Source: Coprosoma sp963632935 (GTDB lineage Bacteria; Bacillota_I; Bacilli_A; RF39; UBA660). From it: a stretch of DNA of 64,000 bases. Under the pieces are notes generated by a model. It did no database searches. It worked only from the letters and a program-made list of their open reading frames with translations, and was not told where the DNA came from. The position numbers and the translations under genes were made by a program. Numbering within the stretch: position 1 is the first letter of the stretch; the number at the start of each line of letters is the position of its first letter. Below are positions 17,325 to 27,002 of this stretch, piece by piece. The DNA is taken from positions 1 to 64,000 of the forward strand of contig CAVGWA010000002.1 of assembly GCA_963632935.1 (NCBI GenBank), written 5' to 3'.

Positions 17325-18545
17325 ATGATCAATATTAGAAAAAGGGGTAAAGTATATCAATATTGCTTTGAAGTGGGAAAGGTGAATGGAAAAAGAAAAC
17401 AAATAACTAAATCAGGTTTTAAAACTAAAAATGAGGCATATATAGCTGGGCAAAAAGCATACGATGAATTTATAAATGGAATAACTAATGTAGAGTGTAA
17501 TATGTTATATGGAGATTATTTAGAATATTGGATGAAAGAATATTTTGAAATAAACTATAAATATTCTACTGCAAGGAGATATAAAGAATCTTTTAGGAAT
17601 ATTAAAAAGGAATTAGGTAATTACAAATTATCAGTTTTAACACCATATATTCTAAATCAAACGCTATTAAAGCTATATCAAACATCTGGCACAAGGGACG
17701 CATTAAGAAATTATCAAAAGGTTATTAAAAGTTCGTTGAGAGACGCAACTTACTATTTTGGATTTATTAAGAATAATCCGGCTGGTGATTTGGAGATACC
17801 TAGAGTATTATCATTTGAATTAAAAAAAACAATATAGGTCACATTTATAATAAAGAAGAAATAGAAATAATTTTAGGCAGATTTAAGAATAATAAAGTTT
17901 TTGTATGTGCGTTTTTAACAGCTTGTTACACAGGAATGAGAACTGGTGAAGTATTTGCTTTAACTTGGGATGATATTGATTTAGAGAATAGAACAATAAA
18001 AATTAATAAGACAGTTTATGGAAAAGATAAAGAAGAAAACGGTAGATGGTATTTAGGTACTGCTAAAACAATAGGTAGTCATAGGGAAGTTTATATTTGT
18101 GATGCTTTATATTCATTTTTATTTAAATATAAAGAATTACAAAACAATTATAAAAAAGAGTGTGGTAAAAATTATAAATACTATACTTTAGAGGAAGTTA
18201 AAAATAAGTATGGTAAGTTAGTAGAATATAAAATTATAAAAAGTAATTCTAAACGCAATAGAGTAGAAATGGTATTTACTAGAAAAGATGGAACTTATTC
18301 AGGAACGGATATTATTAGGTATCCATTTAGAATAATTCATCATGAATTAGGGATTCAATGCAGATTTTACGATTTAAGAAGATTTTTGTTATTATTTGTT
18401 TAAGAAATGGTTGTGAGATAAAGATATTGCAGAAACATTAGGACATAAAAGAATAGAAACAACTCAAAAATATTATATATTAAGTTTAGAAGAAAATAAG
18501 AAAAAAATTACTAAAGTTTTTGAAGAAGAAATGAATAAGATTTAA
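17325..18545 (+). pseudogene. Tyrosine recombinase (integrase), multiply frameshifted
   Basis: The parts of a ~400-aa phage/ICE-type integrase are present but out of frame. An arm-binding N-terminus (GKVYQYCFEVGKVNGKRKQ) and core-binding domain run to a stop at 17835. The catalytic domain (TACYTGMRTGEVFALTWDDID) is in the next frame, and the C-terminal LGHKRIETTQKYY with the nucleophile Tyr region ends at 18545. Lesions lie at an A8 run (17822-17829), near 18380 and near 18418. Three independent frame breaks mean the gene is dead unless the assembly is wrong. Confidence 0.88.
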
Positions 18546-18569
18546 TTTGGTCGAATTCGAGTAAATTGA

Positions 18570-18598
18570 TTGTTTAATGATGTAAAAAATAGTATAAT
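18570..18598 (+). promoter_or_regulatory. Promoter of the rhuM-like gene
   Basis: TTGTTT at 18570-18575, 17-nt spacer, TATAAT at 18593-18598. Confidence 0.55.
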
Positions 18599-18645
18599 AT
18601 CTAATATAAATTAGCTAAAAAATATTAGGACAAGTAGGAAAAAAC

Positions 18646-19664
18646 ATGGATAATAAATTAATTGGAAATGAGAAAAATATTTTGTTTTATAATGATGAAG
18701 AAGGTAATACAAAAGTAGAAGTACTATTAGAAGATGAAGATGTTTGGTTGAATACAGAAGCATTAGCAGCACTTTTTAATGTTAAACGACCAGCTATTAC
18801 GAAACATATAAATAATATTTATGAAGATGAAGAACTTGAAGAAAAAAGCACATGTTCCAAAATGGAACATGTGGGTAACAATGGTAAACAAGATTATAAT
18901 ACAAAATATTATAATCTTGATATGATCATTTCAATAGGTTTTAGAGTTAACTCTAAAAAGGCAATTAAATTTAGAACTTGGGCAAATAAAATAATTAAAG
19001 ATTATATGGTTCAAGGCTTTGCATTAAATGATGAAAGATTTTTAAAAGCAAAAAAATCTGATCAAGAGTATTTTAAAAGATTGCTTGAAAGAATTAAATT
19101 AATTCGTACAAGCAGAGAATGTTTTATCAAAAAATTACTGATATATTTGCAGAATGTTCTATTGATTATGACAAAAATAGTGATACTGCAATAACTTTTT
19201 ATAAAACTATTCAAAATAAATTCCACTATGCAATTACTGGAAACACTGCTGCTGAAATAGTTTATAAAAGAGTGGATTCTACAAAAGAAAATATGGGACT
19301 TACTACCTGGGAAAATTTACTTGATGGGAAGATTTTAAAATCTGATGTAATTATTGCCAAGAACTATTTAAATGAACAAGAAATTAAAAATTTAAATAAT
19401 TTAGTAAACTTATTTTTGGATATTGCTGAAAATAATGCAGAGAGAAATATAACAATGTATATGGAAGATTGGAAAAATGAAGTAGAAAATGCTCTAAAAG
19501 TTTTCCATTATGAAGTTTTAGAAGGAAAAGGAAAAATCTCACATAAAAAAGCAGTCGAAAAAGCGGAAAACGAATATGAAAAATATAAAGTTATACAGGA
19601 TAAGAATTATGTGTCAGATTTTGATAGACTATTAAGTGAAACAAACCAAATTGAAAATAAATAA
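18646..19664 (+). pseudogene. RhuM-family protein, frameshifted
   Basis: The first frame (18646-19194) carries the RhuM N-terminus (VWLNTEALAALFNVKRPAITKHINNI; YYNLDMIISIGFRVNSKKAIKFRTWAN, quoted in parts of the family pattern) and the second (to 19664) the C-terminal Fic/Doc-adjacent-type half beginning MFYQKITDIFAECSIDYD. The break is near 19110, where one extra base would join them (LIRTS..RMFYQKI). RhuM proteins occur in pathogenicity islands and near restriction or toxin systems; their biochemical role is unclear. It belongs to the same decayed island as the integrase. Confidence 0.8.
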
Positions 19665-20133
19665 ATTGCACATTGGATAAAAAAACAAAAATTGATATAA
19701 TCAAGTTAGATGAACGGATGTGGGCAATGTCTACAAGAAGTCCACATTAGGGAAATACTTATAGTACAGGTAATATAATAAATACAAATAATATAGATGT
19801 TACCTATTCCGATAAACAAGGAAATACGAATAATACTATAAGTATAAATAATACTGATAATATGGGAACATCCACTACGTGTGAAGTGAGAAAAAGTACA
19901 AAAACTGTTGTGGAAAGTAACGTAAATAAAGGCTTAAAAACTTTTTGAACTTTTAAAAATTTGTACATAATTAAAAATTGTGTTCATAAAAATTAAAAAA
20001 CTGTTAAAATTATTGAAAAATAAGGGATGTTATCATAGAAAACGTGATAACATTTTTCTTTTGACGAATAGAATTGTAAAATTTAAAGAAAAGCTCAAAT
20101 GAAAAATTAAATTAACAAAAGCTACTTGTTGGT
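19665..20133 (+). other. Non-coding remnant DNA of the mobile island
   Basis: No intact gene is present. A frame at about 19765-19948 could encode an Asn/Thr-rich peptide (including NNIDVTYSDKQGNTNNTIS), but it lacks a start codon and ribosome-binding site and so looks like a gene tail. An ATGTGG...CCACAT inverted repeat lies at about 19718-19749. A terminator-like hairpin follows at 20027-20058. Confidence 0.5.
20027..20058 (+). terminator. Terminator-like hairpin in the island
   Basis: Perfect 9-bp stem ATGTTATCA with TGATAACAT followed by T5. Confidence 0.8.
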
Positions 20134-20226
20134 GCAGGTGCAATTAGTCATAATAAAGCAATAGAAAAAGCAAAAGATGAATATAAGAAATATGAAATTA
20201 TGCAGTATAAAAATATCGTTAAGTAA
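20134..20226 (+). pseudogene. C-terminal remnant of a second rhuM gene
   Basis: The frame reads AGAISHNKAIEKAKDEYKKY and then EIMQYKNIVK before TAA. It matches the C-terminus of the RhuM gene just upstream (GKISHKKAVEKAENEYEKYK...IQDKNYV). There is no upstream coding sequence, so this is the tail of a duplicated or previously larger rhuM copy. Confidence 0.7.
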
Positions 20227-20271
20227 AATAAATCGAAAATAAATGTTGTATAATTTTAGTGGGTGGTTTTT

Positions 20272-21012
20272 ATGAATATAGAAAGTAATTTAATGGTTAA
20301 AAAAATTTCTTTAGAAAAAGACAAAATTGAATCGTTTGATAAGTATCCATTTAATATAGATATTGTTAAAAATTTTGATGAATTAAATTTTGATTCACAA
20401 GTAACATTCTTTATTGGAGAAAATGGTGTTGGAAAATCAACATTTATAGAAGCAATTGCTGTAGCTTTGGGTTTACCTGCTGAAGGTGGGACTGAAAATT
20501 TTAGATATGAAACAAGAAATACGACTTCTGTGTTATCTGATTATTTAAGAGTTGGCATATATAATAAGCCAAAAATGAAATTTTTTTTAAGAGCAGAGAG
20601 TTTTTATAATTTTTCATCTGAAGTTCAAAGATTGGTTGAAGAAGATGGTTTTTATAGTTTATATGATGTTTATGGTGGCAATCTTCATGAATGTTCTCAT
20701 GGTGAATCTTTTATAAAACTTATTAAAAATAAATTTACTGATCACGGATTGTATATTTTGGATGAGTCAGAAGCTGCTTTGTCTGCACAAAGACAGTTGG
20801 CGTTATTATGTCTTATTGATCAACTTGTTAAAGAAGGTAGTCAATTTATAATAGCTACTCATTCACCAATTTTAATAAGTTATCGAGATGGTAAAATATT
20901 AGATTTAAATGATAATTTTAAAGAGGTTAATTATAAAGACACTGATATTTATTCATTATATAAAATGTATTTAAATGAACCGGATGTTATGCAACATAGA
21001 CTGTTTGATTAA
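20272..21012 (+). CDS. AAA/ABC-type ATPase (predicted)
   Basis: This 246-aa soluble ATPase of the SMC/ABC-like AAA group has Walker A GENGVGKST (about residues 51-59), an ABC-like signature SHGES (about 143), Walker B LYILDESEAAL (about 161) and the downstream switch His in ATHSP. It lacks membrane helices and a transporter partner. Such short ATPases often occur in defence or mobile contexts; here it closes the decayed island. The start is the ATG at 20272 after GGGTGG. Function unknown beyond ATP hydrolysis. Confidence 0.85.
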   Translation: MNIESNLMVKKISLEKDKIESFDKYPFNIDIVKNFDELNFDSQVTFFIGENGVGKSTFIEAIAVALGLPAEGGTENFRYETRNTTSVLSDYLRVGIYNKPKMKFFLRAESFYNFSSEVQRLVEEDGFYSLYDVYGGNLHECSHGESFIKLIKNKFTDHGLYILDESEAALSAQRQLALLCLIDQLVKEGSQFIIATHSPILISYRDGKILDLNDNFKEVNYKDTDIYSLYKMYLNEPDVMQHRLFD

Positions 21013-21076
21013 ATTAATTTATAAGATTAAATGTTTTTTTGCATTTTTAATTCACATAATCACTTAAATTAACAGG

Positions 21077-21105
21077 TTGCAAAAATTTTGCTTTTTTTAT
21101 ATAAT
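21077..21105 (+). promoter_or_regulatory. glmS promoter
   Basis: TTGCAA at 21077-21082, 17-nt spacer, perfect TATAAT at 21100-21105; predicted start near 21112, just upstream of the ribozyme. Confidence 0.75.
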
Positions 21106-21117
21106 TTTGTTAAAGAT

Positions 21118-21290
21118 AGGAAAAGCAGTTGGAGGATGTTTGCCTATTTAGCGCCAGACCTAAAGTGGGTGACGAGGACTATAGTTATCGAAATATTCGG
21201 CGGATACTATGGCGGTTTTGTGAATCGAAAGAAGTACTTTTAAAAAGTAAAATTAAAATTATAACAGAGGAGTATTTCACACAATTTTTT
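21118..21290 (+). promoter_or_regulatory. glmS ribozyme/riboswitch
   Basis: The leader contains the conserved glmS self-cleaving ribozyme core: AGCGCCAGA around 21150, GTGACGAGG (about 21170), TTATCGAAATATTCGGCGGATA (in parts, 21188-21210), and a 3' region with paired A-rich strands. By homology, cleavage occurs between A21150 and G21151 when glucosamine-6-phosphate is bound, destabilising the glmS message. This gives feedback control of amino-sugar synthesis. Confidence 0.93.
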
Positions 21291-21322
21291 TACTGTACAT
21301 TTTTTTGAAAAGGAGAAATAAT

Positions 21323-23125
21323 ATGTGTGGAATAATAGGTTATGTAGGTAAGGATGAAAACTGTGTACGTGTTTTGATTGATGGATTGGAACGTTTAGAA
21401 TATAGGGGATATGATTCGGCTGGAATTGCTTTTATAAAAAATGATGGTGTTCAGATTATAAAAAAAGAAGGTAAAATAGCTAATTTAAAAAAGTATGTTG
21501 ATTTTGATGTTAATTCTAATCTTGGAATAGGTCATACAAGATGGGCTACTCATGGTAGGGCAAATTCTGATAATGCTCATCCTCATAGGGTAGGAAAAAT
21601 TACTATAGTTCATAATGGTATAGTGGAAAATTATGATAAATTAAGATGTGATTTAAAAAATAATGGTTATGATTTTAAATCAGAAACTGATAGTGAAGTT
21701 GTTGCGTCTTTAATAGACTTTATTTATAAATCAGAAAAAGATATGCTTAAGGCTATTAAAAAGGTAGAAGATATGTTAATTGGGTCTTATGCTTTGGGAA
21801 TTATTTGTGATGATGAAAAAGACGTAATATATGCTGTAAAAAATAAAAGTCCATTGATAATTGGTGTTGGTGATGAAGAAAATTATATTGCTTCTGATGT
21901 TCCTGCAATATTGGATAAGACTAAGAAATATATTGCCTTAGATGATGGGTTTTATGCAAAAATAACAAAAGGTGAAATTAAATTATATTTAGATGGTGAA
22001 GAGAAAAAATTTAAAATAGATGAATTTAGTTTTGATGGCACATATATTGATAAACAAGGTTATGAACATTTTATGTTAAAAGAGATGCACGAACAACCTG
22101 AGGTATTTAAGAAAACTGTGGAAAAGTATATTTCTGGTGGTATTGATAGTTTAATTAAGAAAATGCCTGATTTTTCTAAGTATGAAAAAATAAGAATTGT
22201 TGCTTGTGGTAGTGCAACTCATGCTGGTTTAATTGGTAAACAGTTGATTGAAAAGTATGCTGATGTTGAGGTTAGGGTTGATATGGCAAGTGAATTTAGA
22301 TATTGTAAACAATTTTTGAGGGATGATGAATTAGTAATTGTTATATCACAGTCTGGTGAGACTGCAGATACATTAGAGGCTTTGAATATTGCAAAAAAAT
22401 TTGGTAATGATACTTTGGGTATTGTTAATGCTAAAGGAAGTACGATTGCAAGGGAAGCTGATATGGTTCTTTATACGGAGGCAGGACAAGAAATTGCTGT
22501 TGCAACAACTAAGGCTTATTCTGCTCAAGTTGCATTGCTTTCTTTAATTGCAGTTAATTTATCTTATAGAAAAAATTTGATTAGTAGGGATGAAATAGAT
22601 AAAATATTAAGCGTTGTTAAAAGACTTCCTGATTATATTGAAGAGTTATTAAATAGAGATTATAAGAAGATTGCACAAAGAATAAAAGAAAAGAATGATA
22701 TATTTTTTATTGGTAGAGGTATAGATTATGCTTTAGCTGAGGAAGGATCTTTAAAATTAAAAGAAATATCTTATACTCATAGTGAAGCATATGCGGCTGG
22801 TGAATTAAAACATGGTACAATATCTTTAATTGAAGAAGGCGTTCCTGTTTTTGCTATTATAACTGATGATAATATAGCTCTTAAGACTATTAGCAATGTG
22901 AAAGAGGTAAAATCTAGAGGGGCTGATGTGATTTGTGTAACTAATTATGAAGATTTGGATGAAAATGTTTGTGATGAGAAAATTGTTATACCCAAGGTAC
23001 ATTATTTATTTGAACCTTTACTTACGGTGATTCCACTTCAAATGATTGCTTATGAGCTTGCTAAGTTAAAAGGGTGTAGTATTGATAAACCTAAAAACCT
23101 TGCCAAGTCTGTTACTGTTGAGTAA
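21323..23125 (+). CDS. glmS: Glutamine--fructose-6-phosphate aminotransferase (isomerising)
   Basis: This 600-aa enzyme makes glucosamine-6-phosphate from fructose-6-phosphate and glutamine, the first step to UDP-GlcNAc and peptidoglycan. The start is the ATG at 21323, so that Cys2 (MCGIIGYVG) becomes the N-terminal nucleophile of the glutaminase domain. Two SIS sugar-isomerase domains follow (VACGSATHAG; SQSGETADT near 22350), with the C-terminal KSVTVE tail. An AAAGGAGAAATA ribosome-binding site is present. It is controlled by the upstream ribozyme. Confidence 0.97.
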   Translation: MCGIIGYVGKDENCVRVLIDGLERLEYRGYDSAGIAFIKNDGVQIIKKEGKIANLKKYVDFDVNSNLGIGHTRWATHGRANSDNAHPHRVGKITIVHNGIVENYDKLRCDLKNNGYDFKSETDSEVVASLIDFIYKSEKDMLKAIKKVEDMLIGSYALGIICDDEKDVIYAVKNKSPLIIGVGDEENYIASDVPAILDKTKKYIALDDGFYAKITKGEIKLYLDGEEKKFKIDEFSFDGTYIDKQGYEHFMLKEMHEQPEVFKKTVEKYISGGIDSLIKKMPDFSKYEKIRIVACGSATHAGLIGKQLIEKYADVEVRVDMASEFRYCKQFLRDDELVIVISQSGETADTLEALNIAKKFGNDTLGIVNAKGSTIAREADMVLYTEAGQEIAVATTKAYSAQVALLSLIAVNLSYRKNLISRDEIDKILSVVKRLPDYIEELLNRDYKKIAQRIKEKNDIFFIGRGIDYALAEEGSLKLKEISYTHSEAYAAGELKHGTISLIEEGVPVFAIITDDNIALKTISNVKEVKSRGADVICVTNYEDLDENVCDEKIVIPKVHYLFEPLLTVIPLQMIAYELAKLKGCSIDKPKNLAKSVTVE

Positions 23126-23127
23126 TT

Positions 23128-23154
23128 AAAGCTGATAATTAAACAGCTTTTTTA
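23128..23154 (+). terminator. Intrinsic terminator of glmS
   Basis: Stem AAAGCTG (23128-23134) with CAGCTTT (23144-23150) followed by T's. Confidence 0.85.
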
Positions 23155-23207
23155 TTTTATTAGGGATTAAAATGTGATAAAATAAGTATATGAAATGAGG
23201 GTTTAGT

Positions 23208-23702
23208 ATGAATACTGTTTATGAAAAAGTTATGAATTTTAAAAGAAGATATCCTACTACTATTGCATGGAGAGTAAAAAAACATTGTAAGGTAGTTGCG
23301 GAACATATAAATGATGATGAAGAGGTACTTTATGCTTTTGCGGCTCAAAAGTCACCAAATCTTTTTGGTTTTAATTCTACTTATGTCGTTGTTTTAACTG
23401 ATAAACGATTAATTTTAGCTCAAAAGAGGTTATTGTTTGGATATTTTTATTATACAATTACTCCTGATATGTTTAATGATTTAACTTTAAAAATGGGATT
23501 AATATGGGGAAAAGCTATTGTTGATACAGTTAAGGAAACGGTTTATTTAACTTGTCTTTCTAAAGGTGCTTTGAAGGAAATTGAAACGGTTTTATCTAAA
23601 TATATGATGCAGGAAAAAAGACAATATGAAGCTGGAGTAAGTGAACAGGAAAATGAAATGATGAAGAGGGAGCTTCATGATATATCTAAAAACGGGGAGT
23701 AA
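23208..23702 (+). CDS. Bacterial PH-domain protein (YokE-like)
   Basis: This 164-aa cytosolic protein has a bacterial pleckstrin-homology-type domain in the middle (about residues 50-130), recognisable by STYVVVLTDKRLILAQKR followed by beta-strands. An N-terminal basic helix and a Gln/Glu-rich C-terminal tail flank it. Such domains are common in Firmicutes, and their ligands are mostly unknown. An ATG after GAGGGTTTAGT is used. No operon partner is obvious. Confidence 0.65.
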   Translation: MNTVYEKVMNFKRRYPTTIAWRVKKHCKVVAEHINDDEEVLYAFAAQKSPNLFGFNSTYVVVLTDKRLILAQKRLLFGYFYYTITPDMFNDLTLKMGLIWGKAIVDTVKETVYLTCLSKGALKEIETVLSKYMMQEKRQYEAGVSEQENEMMKRELHDISKNGE

Positions 23703-23761
23703 CTCGTTTTTTCTTGATAAAAGATGTGATGTAATTTATAATTATTGTAGGAGGCAGTTTT

Positions 23762-24970
23762 ATGAAGTATTTATTTAAAACTTTGGCTATTTTTTTATTT
23801 ACTTTTTTAGTTTTAAAATTTTTGATTTTTTTCTTTAATACGGGTCATGAAATATCTTATTCTGTTGGTAATTTTAGTGTAGAAGAAAAATTAAGTGTTA
23901 AGGATAATGAATATTATTTTAATTTAACTCATGAAGATTTTAAGATGAGTTTTGATATTAATCAAAATTATAATAAGGATGATAAAGTTATTAGTAAAAT
24001 TTTATATAAAAAAATTGATGGTTATTATTGTGTTTTGCCTGTTTTTAAAAATGGTAAAATTTTAATTGATGTTATGTGTTTAAAAGATAATATTATTACT
24101 TATGCTCATGATATTAAGAATGATAATGTAAAAAAATATGTCAGGTCTTTAAAAAAATATGGGTATGATAGTAGTAAGTATTTAGATAAGGCAAGTCCTG
24201 TTAGTCTTTCTAATACGCAGATTTTATATGAAGATAATATATTGGAAAATAATTATGTTGCTTTGGAAAATTATAAAGGTTTAAATCTTTTTAATGGAAG
24301 ACAAAGTAGTGTTAAGATATTTGATGATGATATTTATAAGAAACCTATTAGTTATTTTACTGGTAAATATTATATTGTGGCTGATTATACTGAAAATTAT
24401 ACATTTAAGATATTTCATGTTGTTAATATAGTTAATGGTAGTAAGTTTGATATTAGAAGTTATGATGATATTTCCTTTGATTCTTATATAGAAGGTTCTG
24501 TTGATGATGATATTTATTTATTTGATAAGGATGCTAATGTGCAGTATAAAATTAGTTTGAAAAATGAATCTGTTGAAAAGTTTCATGATAAAGATAATTT
24601 AAAAACTTATAATGGAAAATGGGAAGATATGAGTTTAAATGATGCTATAAATGGTAAGAAGTTTAATAATTATTATTCTAATGATATTAAGGATTTTGAT
24701 AAGGTAGATAAGGTTGGTAATTATTATTATCTTTATAGAAAAAATGGCTCTTATTATGATGTTTATTATTGTAATAAGAATAATAAGAATATAATGATAT
24801 ATTTATTTAAAACTTCAAATATAGATAGTGTTATTTATTTTGATGATGTTATTTATTATCAAAAAGATAATATGATTTATTATTATTCAAGTTATGGGGT
24901 AAGGAGAGTTTTGTCGTATTCCGAGTTTGAATTTAATAGTGATTTATCTTTTGGTGTATATAAAAAGTAA
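23762..24970 (+). CDS. Membrane-anchored protein of unknown function
   Basis: This 402-aa protein has a single N-terminal membrane anchor (about residues 5-28) and a long, Asp/Tyr/Lys-rich external-type domain. Recurring beta-strand patterns (YYVA, YYLYR, VIYFDDVIYYQKDN) suggest a beta-propeller-like fold, but no family motif is recognised. A GGAGGCAG ribosome-binding site precedes the ATG. It ends in a terminator shared with the converging gene. Confidence 0.65.
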   Translation: MKYLFKTLAIFLFTFLVLKFLIFFFNTGHEISYSVGNFSVEEKLSVKDNEYYFNLTHEDFKMSFDINQNYNKDDKVISKILYKKIDGYYCVLPVFKNGKILIDVMCLKDNIITYAHDIKNDNVKKYVRSLKKYGYDSSKYLDKASPVSLSNTQILYEDNILENNYVALENYKGLNLFNGRQSSVKIFDDDIYKKPISYFTGKYYIVADYTENYTFKIFHVVNIVNGSKFDIRSYDDISFDSYIEGSVDDDIYLFDKDANVQYKISLKNESVEKFHDKDNLKTYNGKWEDMSLNDAINGKKFNNYYSNDIKDFDKVDKVGNYYYLYRKNGSYYDVYYCNKNNKNIMIYLFKTSNIDSVIYFDDVIYYQKDNMIYYYSSYGVRRVLSYSEFEFNSDLSFGVYKK

Positions 24971-24990
24971 GCTTATTTAGGCTTACTTTT
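24963..24990. terminator. Bidirectional terminator
   Basis: Ten-bp stem AAAAGTAAGC with GCTTACTTTT between convergent genes; it contains the stop codons' ends. Confidence 0.85.
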
Positions 24991-25635
24991 AGTATATAGT
25001 GAAATGTTTGGAAATGCTTTAAGTATTCTTTTAAACCATAGTGATTTTTCCATTAGGACATTTTTAACTTTTTTTGATATTTCATCGGTATAGTCTTTAT
25101 GAATCATTTCGGCTGATAATTTTAGTTTTTGAATGATGTTGCATGATAGGCAGAAGTCAATAATGACAATAATCATTAATATTATTATGATGATTGAAAG
25201 TGTAGTAAAATTTATTATTTTAATTTTATTTAGTAAGATGGGATTTAATATATTTACAACTAATAGGCCACCTATTCCAAAAAATGATGATGATAGAAGG
25301 CATACACGACCGTTGATGTTGAATGGTAGATGAGAATAATCCCACCAGCGAGCTTTAAATATTTTTTCCATTAGATAATTTACAATATATTCTAGGATTG
25401 TTCCTATTAGGGCTGATAGGATTATAATATTTAATATTTTATCATCTGGTTTTAAAAATATTGTGATTAATACTGCCCCTGCTCCCCATATTGGTACTAT
25501 TGGACCTATTAGAAAGCCTCTATTTACGAATTTATGACTTTTGATTAATGCTTGTAAGACTTCGAATAACCAGCCAAAAAAGCCATAAAATAAAAATAAA
25601 AAACATAGTGTTATTATTTGTTGAAGTATTGTCAT
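24973..25635 (-). CDS. CmpB-family (PF06541-type) membrane protein
   Basis: This 220-aa protein has about five membrane helices. Its N-terminal block (FYGFFGWLFEVLQALIK, then NRGFLIGPIVPIWG) and the ARWWDYSHLPFNINGRVCL segment are typical of proteins annotated as putative ABC transporter permease of the ABC_trans_CmpB family. No ATPase or binding protein accompanies it, so a transporter role is doubtful. A paralogue lies at 49080-49739. The start follows AAAAGGAGCG on the - strand. Confidence 0.8.
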   Translation of the reverse strand: MTILQQIITLCFLFLFYGFFGWLFEVLQALIKSHKFVNRGFLIGPIVPIWGAGAVLITIFLKPDDKILNIIILSALIGTILEYIVNYLMEKIFKARWWDYSHLPFNINGRVCLLSSSFFGIGGLLVVNILNPILLNKIKIINFTTLSIIIIILMIIVIIDFCLSCNIIQKLKLSAEMIHKDYTDEISKKVKNVLMEKSLWFKRILKAFPNISLYTKSKPK

Positions 25636-25741
25636 ATTTGCGCTCCTTTTATTTTATTGTACTCTATTTATTTTTTAATGTCTACCTTTAAAATTATTAT
25701 TTTTTCTGAGTTTGTAGTATAATTATTGTGGAGGAGATTTA

Positions 25742-26989
25742 ATGACGAAGTTAGGATTAGTTCTTTCAGGTGGTGGCTCTAAGGGGGCATATGAAGTTGG
25801 AGCTTGCATTGCTCTTAAAAAGTTACATAAGAAGGTAGATATTGTTACGGGCACTTCGATAGGTGCAATTAATGGTATGTTTATTGTTCAAAGGGATTTG
25901 AGTGGGGCTTTAAGGCTTTGGAATAGTATAAGTTTTAAAAAGCTTTATGATGAAAATGAGTTTACTGTTTTAGAAGATGATAAATTGTCTAAAATTTATG
26001 CGGAGTATGCTAAAGGATTTATAAATGATGGTGGACTAGATATTTATAAGATGAAGGTTATTTTTGATAAGATGTTTAAGTCACAAAGATTTTTTTCATC
26101 TAATATAGATTATGGAATTGTTACGTATAATTTATCTAAATATAAACCTGTAATTAAAATGAAGAAAGATTTAACAAATGATAATTTGAAAGATTATGTG
26201 CTTGCTTCAGCTTCTTGTTATCCCGCTTTTAGGCCTTATCCTATTGATGGTGATCTTTATATAGATGGTGGGTATTATGATAATATTCCTATTAATTTAG
26301 CTATTGATATGGGCGCGGATGAAGTTATTGCTATTGATTTAAGAGCAGTGGGGTTTAAGAAAAATATTAAAGATAAAAGTGTTTTAGTAACATATATTGC
26401 TCCTAGAAATAATATTGGTTCTTTTCTTGTTTTTGATAAAAATCAGGCTAGAAAGTCAATCAAGTTTGGTTATAATGATACTATGAAAACGTTTGGAAAA
26501 TTGGATGGTAATCGGTTTACTTTTAAAAAGCATAATTTGGTAAGAAATTATAATAAGTATATTGATAAATTTGATGAAAATTTACATTCTATTTTTAGTA
26601 GTGATAATAAAATACTTAGTAAATTGTTTAGTATTGATGTTTTTAAAGAGATGATTAATGGTAAAACTTACTATAATAGTTTTAATGATATTGTGGAAAA
26701 TGCAGGGAAGATATTTGGGTTTGAAGAATTTAATATATATAATATAAAAAGTTATAATAGAGGTTTATTATCTGCTTTATCTAATACTGAGGCTATTAAT
26801 GTTGAGGGTATTGTTAATAAGGTTAAGAATAAAGATATTAGTGGCTTAATTGATAAAGCTGGGATAGTTAAGTATTTTTATAATTCAATTGTTAATAATA
26901 GTGTTGATTATAAATATATTCCTTTTCTAAGTCATGAATTTTTAGTTGCTTTATATTTGTACACTATAAGATCTCGTAATGTTTATTAA
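25742..26989 (+). CDS. Patatin-like phospholipase
   Basis: This 415-aa protein carries all patatin hydrolase motifs: oxyanion hole GGGSKGAYE (10-18), nucleophile elbow GTSIG with Ser39, and the dyad Asp175 in DGGYYDNIP. These enzymes act as acyl hydrolases on membrane lipids. The N-terminal ~260 residues form the catalytic domain; the remaining ~150 helical residues are not recognised. A GGAGGAGA ribosome-binding site precedes the ATG. trpS follows after 13 nt and may be co-transcribed, though the functions are unrelated. Confidence 0.88.
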   Translation: MTKLGLVLSGGGSKGAYEVGACIALKKLHKKVDIVTGTSIGAINGMFIVQRDLSGALRLWNSISFKKLYDENEFTVLEDDKLSKIYAEYAKGFINDGGLDIYKMKVIFDKMFKSQRFFSSNIDYGIVTYNLSKYKPVIKMKKDLTNDNLKDYVLASASCYPAFRPYPIDGDLYIDGGYYDNIPINLAIDMGADEVIAIDLRAVGFKKNIKDKSVLVTYIAPRNNIGSFLVFDKNQARKSIKFGYNDTMKTFGKLDGNRFTFKKHNLVRNYNKYIDKFDENLHSIFSSDNKILSKLFSIDVFKEMINGKTYYNSFNDIVENAGKIFGFEEFNIYNIKSYNRGLLSALSNTEAINVEGIVNKVKNKDISGLIDKAGIVKYFYNSIVNNSVDYKYIPFLSHEFLVALYLYTIRSRNVY

Positions 26990-27002
26990 GGAAGGTGATA
27001 AA

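Noticed and set aside
19718..19948. Intact Asn/Thr-rich gene in the island
   Set aside because: A TAG lies just upstream in frame and no start codon or ribosome-binding site fits; it looks like a gene tail.
24973..25635. ABC transporter operon
   Set aside because: The CmpB-type protein has no ATPase or substrate-binding partner near either copy.
26990..27002. T-box leader for trpS
   Set aside because: Only 13 nt separate trpS from the patatin gene, leaving no room for a T-box.
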